Assembly (NCBI RefSeq): GCF_002211365.1
Contig: NZ_LOKZ01000019.1
Coordinates: forward strand, 1 to 45,183
Length of the DNA: 45,183 bases
Direction of reading: 5' to 3'
Source of the DNA: Rhizobium sp. R711
GTDB taxonomy: Bacteria > Pseudomonadota > Alphaproteobacteria > Rhizobiales > Rhizobiaceae
Part shown: positions 18,628-26,113 of the stretch, piece after piece
Numbering within the stretch: the first letter of the stretch is position 1
How the letters are laid out: each line of letters starts with the position of its first letter
Translations under genes and position numbers: made by a program
The notes under the pieces: model-generated
What the model was told of the DNA's origin: nothing
The model's input: only the letters and a program-made list of their open reading frames with translations
Database searches by the model: none

Positions 18628-19160
18628 CCCGCCCCGTTGTCATATCATTCATGCTCGCGGCCCTGTTCCTTTCAGGTTGCGAAAAGACCGAGACGCCGAT
18701 CCCGAAGCCGATCGAACTGACATCGGAAGCCGTCGACCACTTCTGCGGGATGAATGTCCTGGAACATCCCGGCCCCAAGGGCCAGATCATTCTGAGGAGC
18801 GGGGGTGAACCGGTCTGGTTCAGCTCGGCCCGCGATGCCGTGGCTTTCACAAAGCTTCCGGAAGAGCCGAAAGATGTCGCGGCCTTCTATGTCTCGGATA
18901 TGAGCCATGCCGACAGCTGGGAGGCGCCCGGACCTTTGAACTGGATCGATGCCAAGACGGCGTTCTACGTGGTCGGCAGCCAGGTGCATGGCGGCATGGG
19001 TGCGCCGGAGACCGTCCCATTCTCGCTCCGTGCCGACGCCGACACTTTTGCTCGGAAGAACGGTGGCAAAGTGCTCACTTTCGAGGAAATCGCTGATCAC
19101 GACGTGCTGCAATCGACATCCGAGCCGTCTCAGAATGCAAAGGTTGGGAGCAATGGATAA
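18624..19160 (+). CDS. nosL: NosL, copper-chaperone lipoprotein
   Basis: A 178-residue lipoprotein with signal sequence and lipobox FLSGC, so the mature protein is lipid-anchored at its cysteine and faces the periplasm. The mature part has FCGMNVLEHPGPKGQI, the Cu(I)-binding CGM region of NosL, then FSSARDAVAF and a WIDAKTAFYVVGSQVHGGMGAPE segment conserved in the family. NosL delivers copper to apo-NosZ together with NosDFY. The GTG at 18624 overlaps the nosY stop (GTGA) and has GGAGGG a few bases upstream. The last 15 residues are low-complexity, and the gene overlaps nosX by eight bases. Confidence 0.94.
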   Translation: MTRPVVISFMLAALFLSGCEKTETPIPKPIELTSEAVDHFCGMNVLEHPGPKGQIILRSGGEPVWFSSARDAVAFTKLPEEPKDVAAFYVSDMSHADSWEAPGPLNWIDAKTAFYVVGSQVHGGMGAPETVPFSLRADADTFARKNGGKVLTFEEIADHDVLQSTSEPSQNAKVGSNG

Positions 19161-20187
19161 GGTGGTCACACGCCGGCGTGCCATCGGCATTTTTGCTGCT
19201 GCGGGCGGATTGCCTTTGCTCTTGTCGGCAACGGCGGCACGGCCCTCGCGGTCAACGATCGTCTGGAACGGTCAGGCGCTTGGGGCTCCTGCCAAGCTGA
19301 TCCTGAACGATGATGATGCAAAAAGGGCTGAGCGGCTGATCGAAACTATCGTGGTCGAAGTGGCCCGCCTGGAAAAGGTCTTCAGCCTTTACAGGGACGA
19401 TTCGAGCCTTGTCGAACTGAACCGTGTCGGCGGCCTGGCTGCGCCGCCGCCGGAACTTCTGGCCCTTCTGGAAAAGTGCTCGACCTTCTTTGAAGCAACC
19501 GGCGGTCTGTTTGATCCGACTGTTCAGCCCGTCTGGAAGCTCTATCGCGATCATTTTGCGTCGACAGCCGCTGGCGAGGACGGCCCGGATAAAGGCATCC
19601 TGAACGCCCGTCTTCGTCGCGTCGGTTTCGATGCGTTAAGATTTGGCGCGGGCCGGATTGCGTTTTCCCGTCCGCAAATGGCGATAACGCTGAACGGCGT
19701 AGCCCAAGGGTTCATCACGGACCGCGTGGTCGATATGCTTCGCGACGCCGGTATCACCAGCAGCCTTGTCGACATGGGCGAAGCGTGTGCGATCGGAGCT
19801 CAATCGGACGGCAATCCATGGCGGGTTGGTCTTGCATCAGGCGAAGACAGTTCGGATCCGGATACGGTTTTACCAATCGTCAATCGGGCGGTTGCGACCT
19901 CGAGCCAGACCGGCTTCTCGTTCGACGAAGCGGGACGGTTCGGACATATTCTCCATCCGAGGATGGGTGTGGTGCCGCGATTATATCGGCGGGTAAGCGT
20001 AGTCGCAAAAGACGCGGCGAGCGCGGATGCACTGTCTACGGCATTCAATCTGATGGAGGCAAACGCCATACGGGACACACTTGACAAATTCCCGGACGTG
20101 TCCGTGGATCTTGTTGACCTTAGCGGCATTGGGCAGAGGATGGGACAGACACTGTCACTGGAGAAGCCGCACACCAATGGCGGTTGA
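19153..20187 (+). CDS. nosX: NosX, ApbE-type FAD:protein FMN transferase
   Basis: A 344-residue exported enzyme of the ApbE family that moves FMN from FAD to a threonine of NosR. The N-terminus has a twin-arginine-like signal (TRRRAIGIFAAAGGLPLLL). ApbE features follow: FSLYRDDSSLVELNR, GGLFDPTVQPVW, NGVAQGFITDRVVDML (the conserved GxxKG-like loop, here with A-Q-G), LVDMGEACAIG and the divalent-metal region HILHPRMG. It is the last nos gene, overlapping nosL by eight bases. The NosR target motif SGATVT is in the same operon. NosX of this type is usual in alphaproteobacterial nos clusters. The operon ends here, but no clear terminator hairpin was found after it. Confidence 0.93.
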   Translation: MDKVVTRRRAIGIFAAAGGLPLLLSATAARPSRSTIVWNGQALGAPAKLILNDDDAKRAERLIETIVVEVARLEKVFSLYRDDSSLVELNRVGGLAAPPPELLALLEKCSTFFEATGGLFDPTVQPVWKLYRDHFASTAAGEDGPDKGILNARLRRVGFDALRFGAGRIAFSRPQMAITLNGVAQGFITDRVVDMLRDAGITSSLVDMGEACAIGAQSDGNPWRVGLASGEDSSDPDTVLPIVNRAVATSSQTGFSFDEAGRFGHILHPRMGVVPRLYRRVSVVAKDAASADALSTAFNLMEANAIRDTLDKFPDVSVDLVDLSGIGQRMGQTLSLEKPHTNGG

Positions 20188-20699
20188 CGCCGGGTTGCCA
20201 AGTTGGGACTTTCATAGCGGACAATGACTCAAATGCGCGATGATTCCGAGATCAGTCTGCCAGTTGCGCCGCCGATTCTACTCGGCGAGGGAAGTTGCGC
20301 GTCAGGCTAACGGGTGTTCCAAGGGTTGACGATCACCAGATCAATCCCATGGAAAACCGGCACATTACGGGTTGCCGGTGCGCGTCAATTCCTGGCTCGT
20401 AAGGCGTCGTAGGCCGTTGACTGGATTCTCTGTTCCGAACGCCTTCCAGGACGACGAGCCGTCGCTCGCGCGGCTCACGCTGGCATATGGCGTAGTGCGT
20501 TCGAAAATCCATGCGAAGCGAGGCCGGCAAGATCGAAGCGCCATCGTTCGGTCAGATCGCTGGTGACGCATTCGTCGCGATTTCGTGCGTGACTTGAAAT
20601 GACGTGATGGCTCAAGCCGGGGAAGCGTCACTAGCCGGAAATTGTCCCGAGCCCATGATGCAATTGTCGTCGGCGTCCTGCCGCTGTTCGCGAGAGCGA
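20188..20699. other. Gap after nosX; no gene supported
   Basis: About 510 bases with only short, mutually overlapping open frames on both strands, none with a recognisable motif or a ribosome site. It leads directly into a decayed alpha/beta hydrolase, so it probably includes more worn-out coding DNA. No strong terminator hairpin with a T-run was seen. Confidence 0.5.
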
Positions 20700-20897
20700 T
20701 TTCATCGTCGTCCGCCGACGCTGATCGTGTGGGCCAACAACGACAAGAACTTCCCCGCCGAAGGCGCGCATCCCTACGCGATCTCCCGGATGCAGAATTG
20801 CATCTTATCGATATCGGCCATTTCGCAGAACGAGCGGGACGTGATGGCGCCGCTCATTCACGACTTTCTTGACCGAAAATTCGCTTGGAAGAACTGA
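20700..20897 (+). pseudogene. Alpha/beta-hydrolase C-terminal relic with frameshifts
   Basis: The plus strand reads PTLIVWANNDKNFPAEGAHPYA in one frame, continues as RDLPDAELHLIDIGHFA in a second frame, and returns to the first for VMAPLIHDFLDRK. Put together these give the standard C-terminal part of an alpha/beta hydrolase: the strand before the catalytic acid (VWxxND) and the catalytic-histidine strand (GHFA). Two compensating frameshifts and the loss of the N-terminal half, including the nucleophile, mean that it is not functional. The closest type is the small epoxide-hydrolase/haloalkane-dehalogenase-like group common in rhizobia. Confidence 0.7.
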
Positions 20898-21133
20898 ACT
20901 CAAAGCCGCGCAGAAACCGGATGTGATGGCAAGGCATTTCGTTCATGCATCGACGTGTGCCAGTGCAGCGGGGTGGCAACGTGCCACCTCTTTAACAAGT
21001 CCTTTCAGTATCACGGGAATAAATATCCAAGACCTATTGTAGTTTAAATTGTATCTACTTTGAATATGGGCTATCCTAGCGCCGTCTGGCCGAGAAGAGC
21101 CGTTTTGATACTATAAACACACAGACTTAATCT

Positions 21134-21170
21134 AGGAGAATTCGAAGAAATGGGACATAGTTGATGTCCC
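21134..21170 (+). promoter_or_regulatory. Leader with strong ribosome site, 4-codon frame and hairpin before the gene at 21229
   Basis: AGGAG (21134-21138) precedes an ATG at 21150 that opens a frame of only four codons (M-G-H-S-stop). The start overlaps a perfect hairpin: GGGACAT (21152-21158), loop AGTTG, then ATGTCCC (21164-21170). The next start with a good ribosome site is at 21229. A short leader frame plus hairpin suggests translational control or a recent start-proximal mutation of a longer gene. Both readings are inference. Confidence 0.4.
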
Positions 21171-21228
21171 GTTTGATCTCTTGTTCATGGTTCTGGGCGA
21201 GTCGCCCGGCAGCGATTGGAGATATGTC

Positions 21229-21585
21229 ATGCCAGCCAATTGGTATTTAACTCAGCATCTTAACCCCAACAACGGCCGGATCGAGTGGCCGGGGGGGCCG
21301 ATCACAGGCGTCGACCCAGGCTATGATCCCAAGTGGGTCGAGGCCTGGGCCGTGCAGGGGGGCGGCTTGAGCGCAACGCAGATCTGGATGGGCCCCAGCC
21401 AGAGCACCACCCAGAGTTCTTGGTCAGGGTTTACGCCGGGCTCCTGGGCTGCGGCCGAGCCTGGGTGGAAAAACGGAAACTTCCAGCCCGGGTTGGCAAT
21501 GGGGATCTCGCTCCTGGCGCTACGCAACAACGCCACAGGCACTTATGAGTACGAGTGGTGGTTTGAGGTAGTCATGCTTCAGTAG
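21229..21585 (+). CDS. Hypothetical protein, aromatic-rich, 118 residues
   Basis: I do not recognise this protein. It is rich in tryptophan, glycine and proline (WYLTQHLNPNNGRIEWPGG, IWMGPSQSTTQSSWSGFTPG), ends in an acidic-aromatic segment (YEYEWWFEVVMLQ) and has no signal peptide or membrane helix. The pattern suggests a small compact beta-rich domain, perhaps ligand-binding, but that is only an impression. The ATG at 21229 has GGAG seven bases upstream; an in-frame ATG at 21187 and TTG at 21181 lack one. It is preceded by a hairpin leader and followed after 44 bases by a small helical protein on the same strand. Flanking DNA is relics, so the pair looks like a small inserted cassette. Confidence 0.6.
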   Translation: MPANWYLTQHLNPNNGRIEWPGGPITGVDPGYDPKWVEAWAVQGGGLSATQIWMGPSQSTTQSSWSGFTPGSWAAAEPGWKNGNFQPGLAMGISLLALRNNATGTYEYEWWFEVVMLQ

Positions 21586-21629
21586 CAGCTCTCGGCAACG
21601 TTGAGCTAGGCATTAGATGGAGGGATGAA

Positions 21630-21800
21630 ATGGTCATCGACAAGGATGATTTTATTAAGAATTTCGAGGAGCAGATCCGCAACCTTGAGAGCTTGAAGAA
21701 GGCGGCTCAAGACGGAATCGACAGAGCCTACCAAAACCTCAAGCGAATAAATGACGGGGATTCTATAGAGGAGGTTTTTCGTGTCCCGCCAAAGCAATAA
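21630..21800 (+). CDS. Small helical protein, 56 residues, unknown function
   Basis: A 56-residue charged protein (begins MVIDKDDFIKNFEEQIRNLE) with a heptad-like pattern over residues 8-40, suggesting a coiled coil or helical hairpin. It ends EEVFRVPPKQ. GGAGGG lies five bases before the ATG at 21630, a strong ribosome site. It follows the unknown 118-residue gene by 44 bases on the same strand, so the two may be co-expressed. No membrane segment, no recognised domain. Confidence 0.55.
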   Translation: MVIDKDDFIKNFEEQIRNLESLKKAAQDGIDRAYQNLKRINDGDSIEEVFRVPPKQ

Positions 21801-21905
21801 GGTAAGACCGTATGTCCGTCTTAGAGGCTGAGGTGGCTCGCCCTACACTCGTCTTCCGAGGGTGCTCGGATAGGCGGAGCCGATCCTCATCACAGGAGAC
21901 GAGCC

Positions 21906-22016
21906 GTGGCAAATTATAAAGAAGCTTTTGTTGGAATCGATGTCGCCAAACTGAAGAATGCGATAGCGATTGCGGGCTTCCTGACGCTTGCTGCGTTCGG
22001 TAACATCTCCCGGTGA
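21906..22016 (+). pseudogene. IS110-family transposase, N-terminal stub
   Basis: From a GTG at 21906 the frame reads VANYKEAFVGIDVAKLKNAIAIA, the start of IS110-type DEDD transposases with the first catalytic aspartate in GIDVAK. After about 24 residues homology stops (GFLTLAAFGNISR-stop), so most of the transposase is missing. The upstream 60 bases (21840-21905) look like the normal IS110 left flank. The rest of the element was lost by a deletion or a second insertion. Confidence 0.75.
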
Positions 22017-22750
22017 GGCAATATGGGGGGGTCAATTGTGCATGTCGCTTGACAGTATCGTGCGCATGGCCACCGAAATTCCATCAAGTGTTTGAACACC
22101 GGACGCAATCACGTCCAGGCCATGAGACATTACCGCTAGCTTGGTTTCCGGGAAATCGCGCGCTATTGCGATGCCCCTGGAGAACTTCAGGACTGTCTCA
22201 TTTTCACGGAAACCAGGCTCCAGTAGTTCTGCTCGCGGGCAGACTGAGCTCGCGAACCACATTCGCAAGAATAATCAGTCCCCAAGCTGTCCGGGGGCAT
22301 TCCAGTGAGTCTTACGCTTGTTCTCTAAGCAACTAGCGCCTGCAGGTGAAGCAACGTCCTGTCGGCGATCTTGCGTTCTTTTAGAACCTTGACCGTCTAC
22401 ATGATGTTCGGCGCAGGACCCTGCCGGCCGATGACGTGGGAGAAGCACCTCTGCAACCACTTCCTCGCTTGCATGCAGTCTGAACTGCTGAGGCGCGCAC
22501 GAAGCGGAACAAAACCACAATCAGTCCGCTCGAGGTCCAGGTCACGGCCTCGACGACCATCGAACGAGGGCGAGCAATGTGTTAATCGTCCTGGAAGGCA
22601 CGAGATTAGAACGGACGCATCAATGGCTGGGTCGGGTGGTGAACGCATATCTCGCAAGCTCGCGGCGCTGGCGGCCAAGCTCCGCTGAGGCCGGCGGGCT
22701 GTCGAATGGGACTGCACAAAAATCGAGAATACTCACTGAGGGACAAGACA
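22017..22750. other. Gap after the IS110 stub; no gene supported
   Basis: About 730 bases with only short open frames. A minus-strand frame (22268-22032, with LLEPGFRENETVLKFSRGIAIARDF) looks somewhat protein-like but is short, has no good ribosome site and matches no family I know. The right half is arginine-rich in all frames, a sign of non-coding GC-rich DNA. It is probably insertion-sequence debris. Confidence 0.45.
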
Positions 22751-23176
22751 ATGGACGATTTTCATATGAAACGCATGATCCTTGAATTCCTGAAAAAGCA
22801 CACCTTGGCGGTCATTGCGACCTGCCATCGTAATGGAACGCCGGAGGCTGCTACGGTCGACTTCTCGGTGCGCGACAATCTTGAGGCCGTGTTCAGCACT
22901 TTCAAGGACACGCGAAAGTTCGACAATCTCGCGGACCGTCCCGGCGTCGCGTTCGTAGTCGGATGGAACGACAATATCACGGTTCAATATGAGGGTGAGG
23001 CAACAAGGGTTCCTGCCGCGGATATCGAACAATACCAGGAAGCTTATCTCAACAGCGTTCCGGCCGCGAGGGAGTTCATCGAGAGAGGGGCGGTGATGTT
23101 CAAAGCGACGCCGCGGTGGATTCGATATTCCGATTTCAACAAGGAGCCTCCCGAGCTGATCGAGATTCAATTCTGA
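22751..23176 (+). CDS. Pyridoxamine-5'-phosphate-oxidase-like (split barrel, FMN-binding) protein
   Basis: A 141-residue protein with the N-terminal pattern of the PNPOx-like split-barrel family: an initial helix (MILEFLKKHTLAVIATCH), then NGTPEAATVDFSV, LEAVFSTFKDTRKFDNLADRPGVAFVVG and a later YEGEATRV strand. Such proteins bind FMN or heme-like cofactors as small dimers and carry out varied reductions; the substrate cannot be inferred. The ATG at 22751 lies about ten bases after GAGG. The C-terminus (PRWIRYSDFNKEPPELIEIQF) is typical of the family. It stands alone between relics and appears intact. Confidence 0.78.
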   Translation: MDDFHMKRMILEFLKKHTLAVIATCHRNGTPEAATVDFSVRDNLEAVFSTFKDTRKFDNLADRPGVAFVVGWNDNITVQYEGEATRVPAADIEQYQEAYLNSVPAAREFIERGAVMFKATPRWIRYSDFNKEPPELIEIQF

Positions 23177-23369
23177 CAGACGCAACGGCTTCGGGTCGCC
23201 GTCCGAGGGCGTCGGCTACATCGTGACACCCGCCTTGAGGGCAAGATAACCTAGAGGATCGCTGAGGCTCAGCAAACCCGATCATCAAGACAAATGTGGG
23301 CGCTCCCAAAGCTCGCGAATCATGGGCTCGGGCGACGTGTTTCGTTCTCGGGAGAACCAATCGCGATGA

Positions 23370-23804
23370 CCCCGAACGAACGCGTGGGCCAGACTGGTTT
23401 TCGAACGGGCCGGGCGCGTCGTCACACTTCAGCCCGAGAACCCTGCGCCGCTGTCGCGCGGTGCAGTAGCGCTTGCGTTTCTGGGCGACGCTAAGCGAGC
23501 CACTTCGTGGATCGTCCGCGCTCTGACAATGGACCCTGACGATTTGACGACACAGTACAATGCCGCCGCCGTCTATTCGATCGTCGGTGAGCTCGACACG
23601 GCGATGCACATTCTCGAAGCCTACATGCAGCGTGTTGCTGACGATATGTTTGATGTCATTCGCCATGACGATTGCCTTGAACGCATCAGGGACCATCCGC
23701 CTTACGATCGTTTGGACAGCGGGGGCTTGAGTTCACAACGTTGGCAATCTCATTGCTGCCTCGATATTTCCGGTTTCCCGCGCCTGACATTGTCGGAGTG
23801 CTAG
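23370..23804 (+). pseudogene. C-terminal TPR relic of a rhizobial class III nucleotidyl cyclase
   Basis: From 23370 one frame reads ARLVFERAGRVVTLQPENP, then GAVALAFLGDAKRATSWIVRAL, MDPDDLTTQYNAAAVYSIVGELDTA and DCLERIRDHPPYDRL. This is the tetratricopeptide tail seen at the end of many rhizobial adenylate/guanylate cyclase-TPR proteins. A TGA at 23367-23369 closes the frame upstream, and no catalytic domain remains. The last 25 residues before the stop at 23804 do not match the family. It is a truncated remnant. It is unrelated in strand to the larger cyclase at 26114-29245. Confidence 0.65.
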
Positions 23805-23861
23805 ACCTGCCTTTACCGGTTCGAGATAAAGGTCCCGTCATCGTCGTTCGCAACGCGATCT

Positions 23862-25697
23862 CTATGGTTGCGTCACCCCGGCGAAGGCCACCAGATCGGC
23901 CACCGTGAAGTTCCCAGGCGTGGACGAAGGAAGAATAGGTGTGAACCCGCCGGCGACGTTCAGATAGGATGACGCATCCCGCTTCAAAATCCGGACAAAC
24001 GTCTCCGCCACGATCCTGGCGCCGACCGGACCCAACTGATTTCCGCCCTCGAGCACCGCGGCCTCGCGAAGGACGTAGTACCACAGAGGCGTCTTGTTCT
24101 GCAGCAAACCACCGCTGGAATTCAGCACAGCCACTTCGGCTGCTGGCAACCCAGATGTCAACTGCGTCGCAGTCATGGGCGCGATGCCGAATGAGCTGGC
24201 CATGCCCTGTCCGCTCGGTAGACCGAGAGCGAGCGCGCGCCGGAGGTTTCTCGTTGCCAGAACCGCCATGATTCCTGAGAATCCGGGTAACGATTCCAAT
24301 CCGCTAGCCATGAAGCTATCGATTTTCCGGGCCTTATTGTGAACCGGCACTGATACTCCTGTGTCAAAGAATGCGTTGAAGTCAACGACCCAGTTGGAAA
24401 AGACCGGCAGCTTTGGATTGCGATTGAACTCAAACACCTTTCCGAGTGCAGCGTTCGGGAAATTGAAATTCACCCAGTACGTATCACGGATCATACTGTG
24501 GCCGAACCGGTAAGCTGCCACGGCGAACTCGACGGGCATTCGGAACGAGCTACCGACAGCAGCGGAAACGCTCGCCATCGCGTTGTTCACGGCAACCCCG
24601 CCGCAGATTCGTTCCAGAAAGTCATGCACCACGGCCCATTGGTAGTGATGGGTCACGATTCGTTTGGCTTCTGCGAAGATGTCGCCCGCAAACGCTACTG
24701 CCACCAGCAGATCAACGACAGCATTATGGAAACGTAGCATAGCGTGGTGGAACTGCACGACAATCAGATTCTCGTCGTTGCGCGGATCGCCGATCGCGGC
24801 AGTATTCGTACCCTGCATGCGGGGCACATCCCAGTTCGTCTGCTGGATCATGCCCGATTGACTACCGTTGCTACTGGGGCCTCCCGCGAGAGCTGGAGTA
24901 TTCGTGCCCCTATGCAGCCTAATTGCGGTCGCTGGACCAGATGAAGGAAAGAGGTAGAGAAAGGGATCTAAGCCAGGCCCGCGGCCGTAAACGGAATCGA
25001 GATCGAGAGTCGGGCTTCGCATGTTATTGATCGTATTCGCATCCGTATCGGTGTCGAGAGTCGACGAAACGTCGAACGTGATGTCATGGTCCACAAACTG
25101 ACCAAAATACGTGAAGCCCGCTGGGATCGAAGACACGCCCGCGTCAGCCGGATTGTGAGACGAAGGATTAGGATCACGGCCAGCGTCTCCCATCATGTCA
25201 CCGAGTTGGCCAAGGAGTGCTTGTGTCGCGACATTGAATGGCAACTTCGTTGCCGCACGGGTGGCCGCTGACGACATGTATCCGAAACGATCTGCACAGG
25301 CAGAAGTCAGCCCGGGAAAGGGGAACCAGTAGAGCGGAATTTTAGCGCCATGAAAACGTCGAATCCCCGGCTCTAGTGCAGGGATAGACTCTCTGAGATC
25401 TTGCGGCAACGCCCCCATTGGAAGCTCCGCCGGCTTGATGCGATTCGCGCTGGCCAACAGTTGCTCCAGCGATACGGTGGGCCTCAGATTCATTTCAGTC
25501 ACGCGCTTCCGCAGCTCCGACAGTACGATTGGCTTTGGGTTGACGAAACCCTTAGGAATTGACGTCTCCTTAAGAAACTCGCGGACCGGCTCGGGGATTT
25601 CGGAAGTTGCGGCTGGGTTCACTGTGTCAGCTTGTCGCCTCGTCGCATCGACTCGCGTAGCTGTCTGTTTCGCTGGGGCTTTCTTTTTTGTGACCAT
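23862..25697 (-). CDS. Animal-type heme peroxidase (peroxidase-cyclooxygenase superfamily)
   Basis: A 611-residue protein with the complete motif set of animal heme peroxidases. FGQFVDHDITFD has the distal histidine (about H204) and adjacent aspartates; LDLDSVYGRG follows; GDPRNDENLIVVQFHHAMLRFHN holds the catalytic arginine/glutamate pair (about R306, E309); AYRFGHSMIRDTY has the proximal histidine (about H400). The first 30 residues are lysine/alanine-rich (MVTKKKAPAKQ) and not a signal peptide, so it may be cytoplasmic or leave by another route. The ATG at 25697 has AGAGG six bases upstream. It oxidises halides or organic substrates with peroxide in better-known relatives. It lies 416 bases downstream of the cyclase-AAA gene on the same strand; a functional link is unproven. 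Confidence 0.87.
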   Translation of the reverse strand: MVTKKKAPAKQTATRVDATRRQADTVNPAATSEIPEPVREFLKETSIPKGFVNPKPIVLSELRKRVTEMNLRPTVSLEQLLASANRIKPAELPMGALPQDLRESIPALEPGIRRFHGAKIPLYWFPFPGLTSACADRFGYMSSAATRAATKLPFNVATQALLGQLGDMMGDAGRDPNPSSHNPADAGVSSIPAGFTYFGQFVDHDITFDVSSTLDTDTDANTINNMRSPTLDLDSVYGRGPGLDPFLYLFPSSGPATAIRLHRGTNTPALAGGPSSNGSQSGMIQQTNWDVPRMQGTNTAAIGDPRNDENLIVVQFHHAMLRFHNAVVDLLVAVAFAGDIFAEAKRIVTHHYQWAVVHDFLERICGGVAVNNAMASVSAAVGSSFRMPVEFAVAAYRFGHSMIRDTYWVNFNFPNAALGKVFEFNRNPKLPVFSNWVVDFNAFFDTGVSVPVHNKARKIDSFMASGLESLPGFSGIMAVLATRNLRRALALGLPSGQGMASSFGIAPMTATQLTSGLPAAEVAVLNSSGGLLQNKTPLWYYVLREAAVLEGGNQLGPVGARIVAETFVRILKRDASSYLNVAGGFTPILPSSTPGNFTVADLVAFAGVTQP

Positions 25698-26113
25698 GCT
25701 TGACCTCTTCGAAAATGAATTCAAGAAGTGGCACCTCACCCGACGGAAAGAGGGGCCTTCAACAAGTTGGGATTATCGGCACTGCGGGATAGAGAAAGGC
25801 AAAGGAAAATTGCCGACCGTCAGGTTAGCGACCTTCCAACTTTTGCTAGCGGGCGATGACGAAACACGCTTCAACCGATACCTTCTCCCGAAAGGACCAA
25901 GCAAGAAGGCCATGAGGGGCGCCCCCGGCTGGAAGAACCAAGCATCGAGTCTCAGCACCTTCTCGCCCGGTCAAGCTCCAAAGGACCAGCGGGTAACACA
26001 CATTTAAGCTCGTCGGTCGACGACATTATCGAAGCGGGCTGGCATCGCATAACCTCCAATCCCGCTCGGTTCACAATAGATGCGGCAGTACCCATTGCCA
26101 CCTTCCCACGGTG
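25698..26113. other. Intergenic gap between cyclase and peroxidase
   Basis: 416 bases that should contain the peroxidase promoter on the minus strand. A short minus-strand frame (25958-25773) is proline/arginine-rich and without motifs. No terminator or operator was recognised with confidence. Confidence 0.4.
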
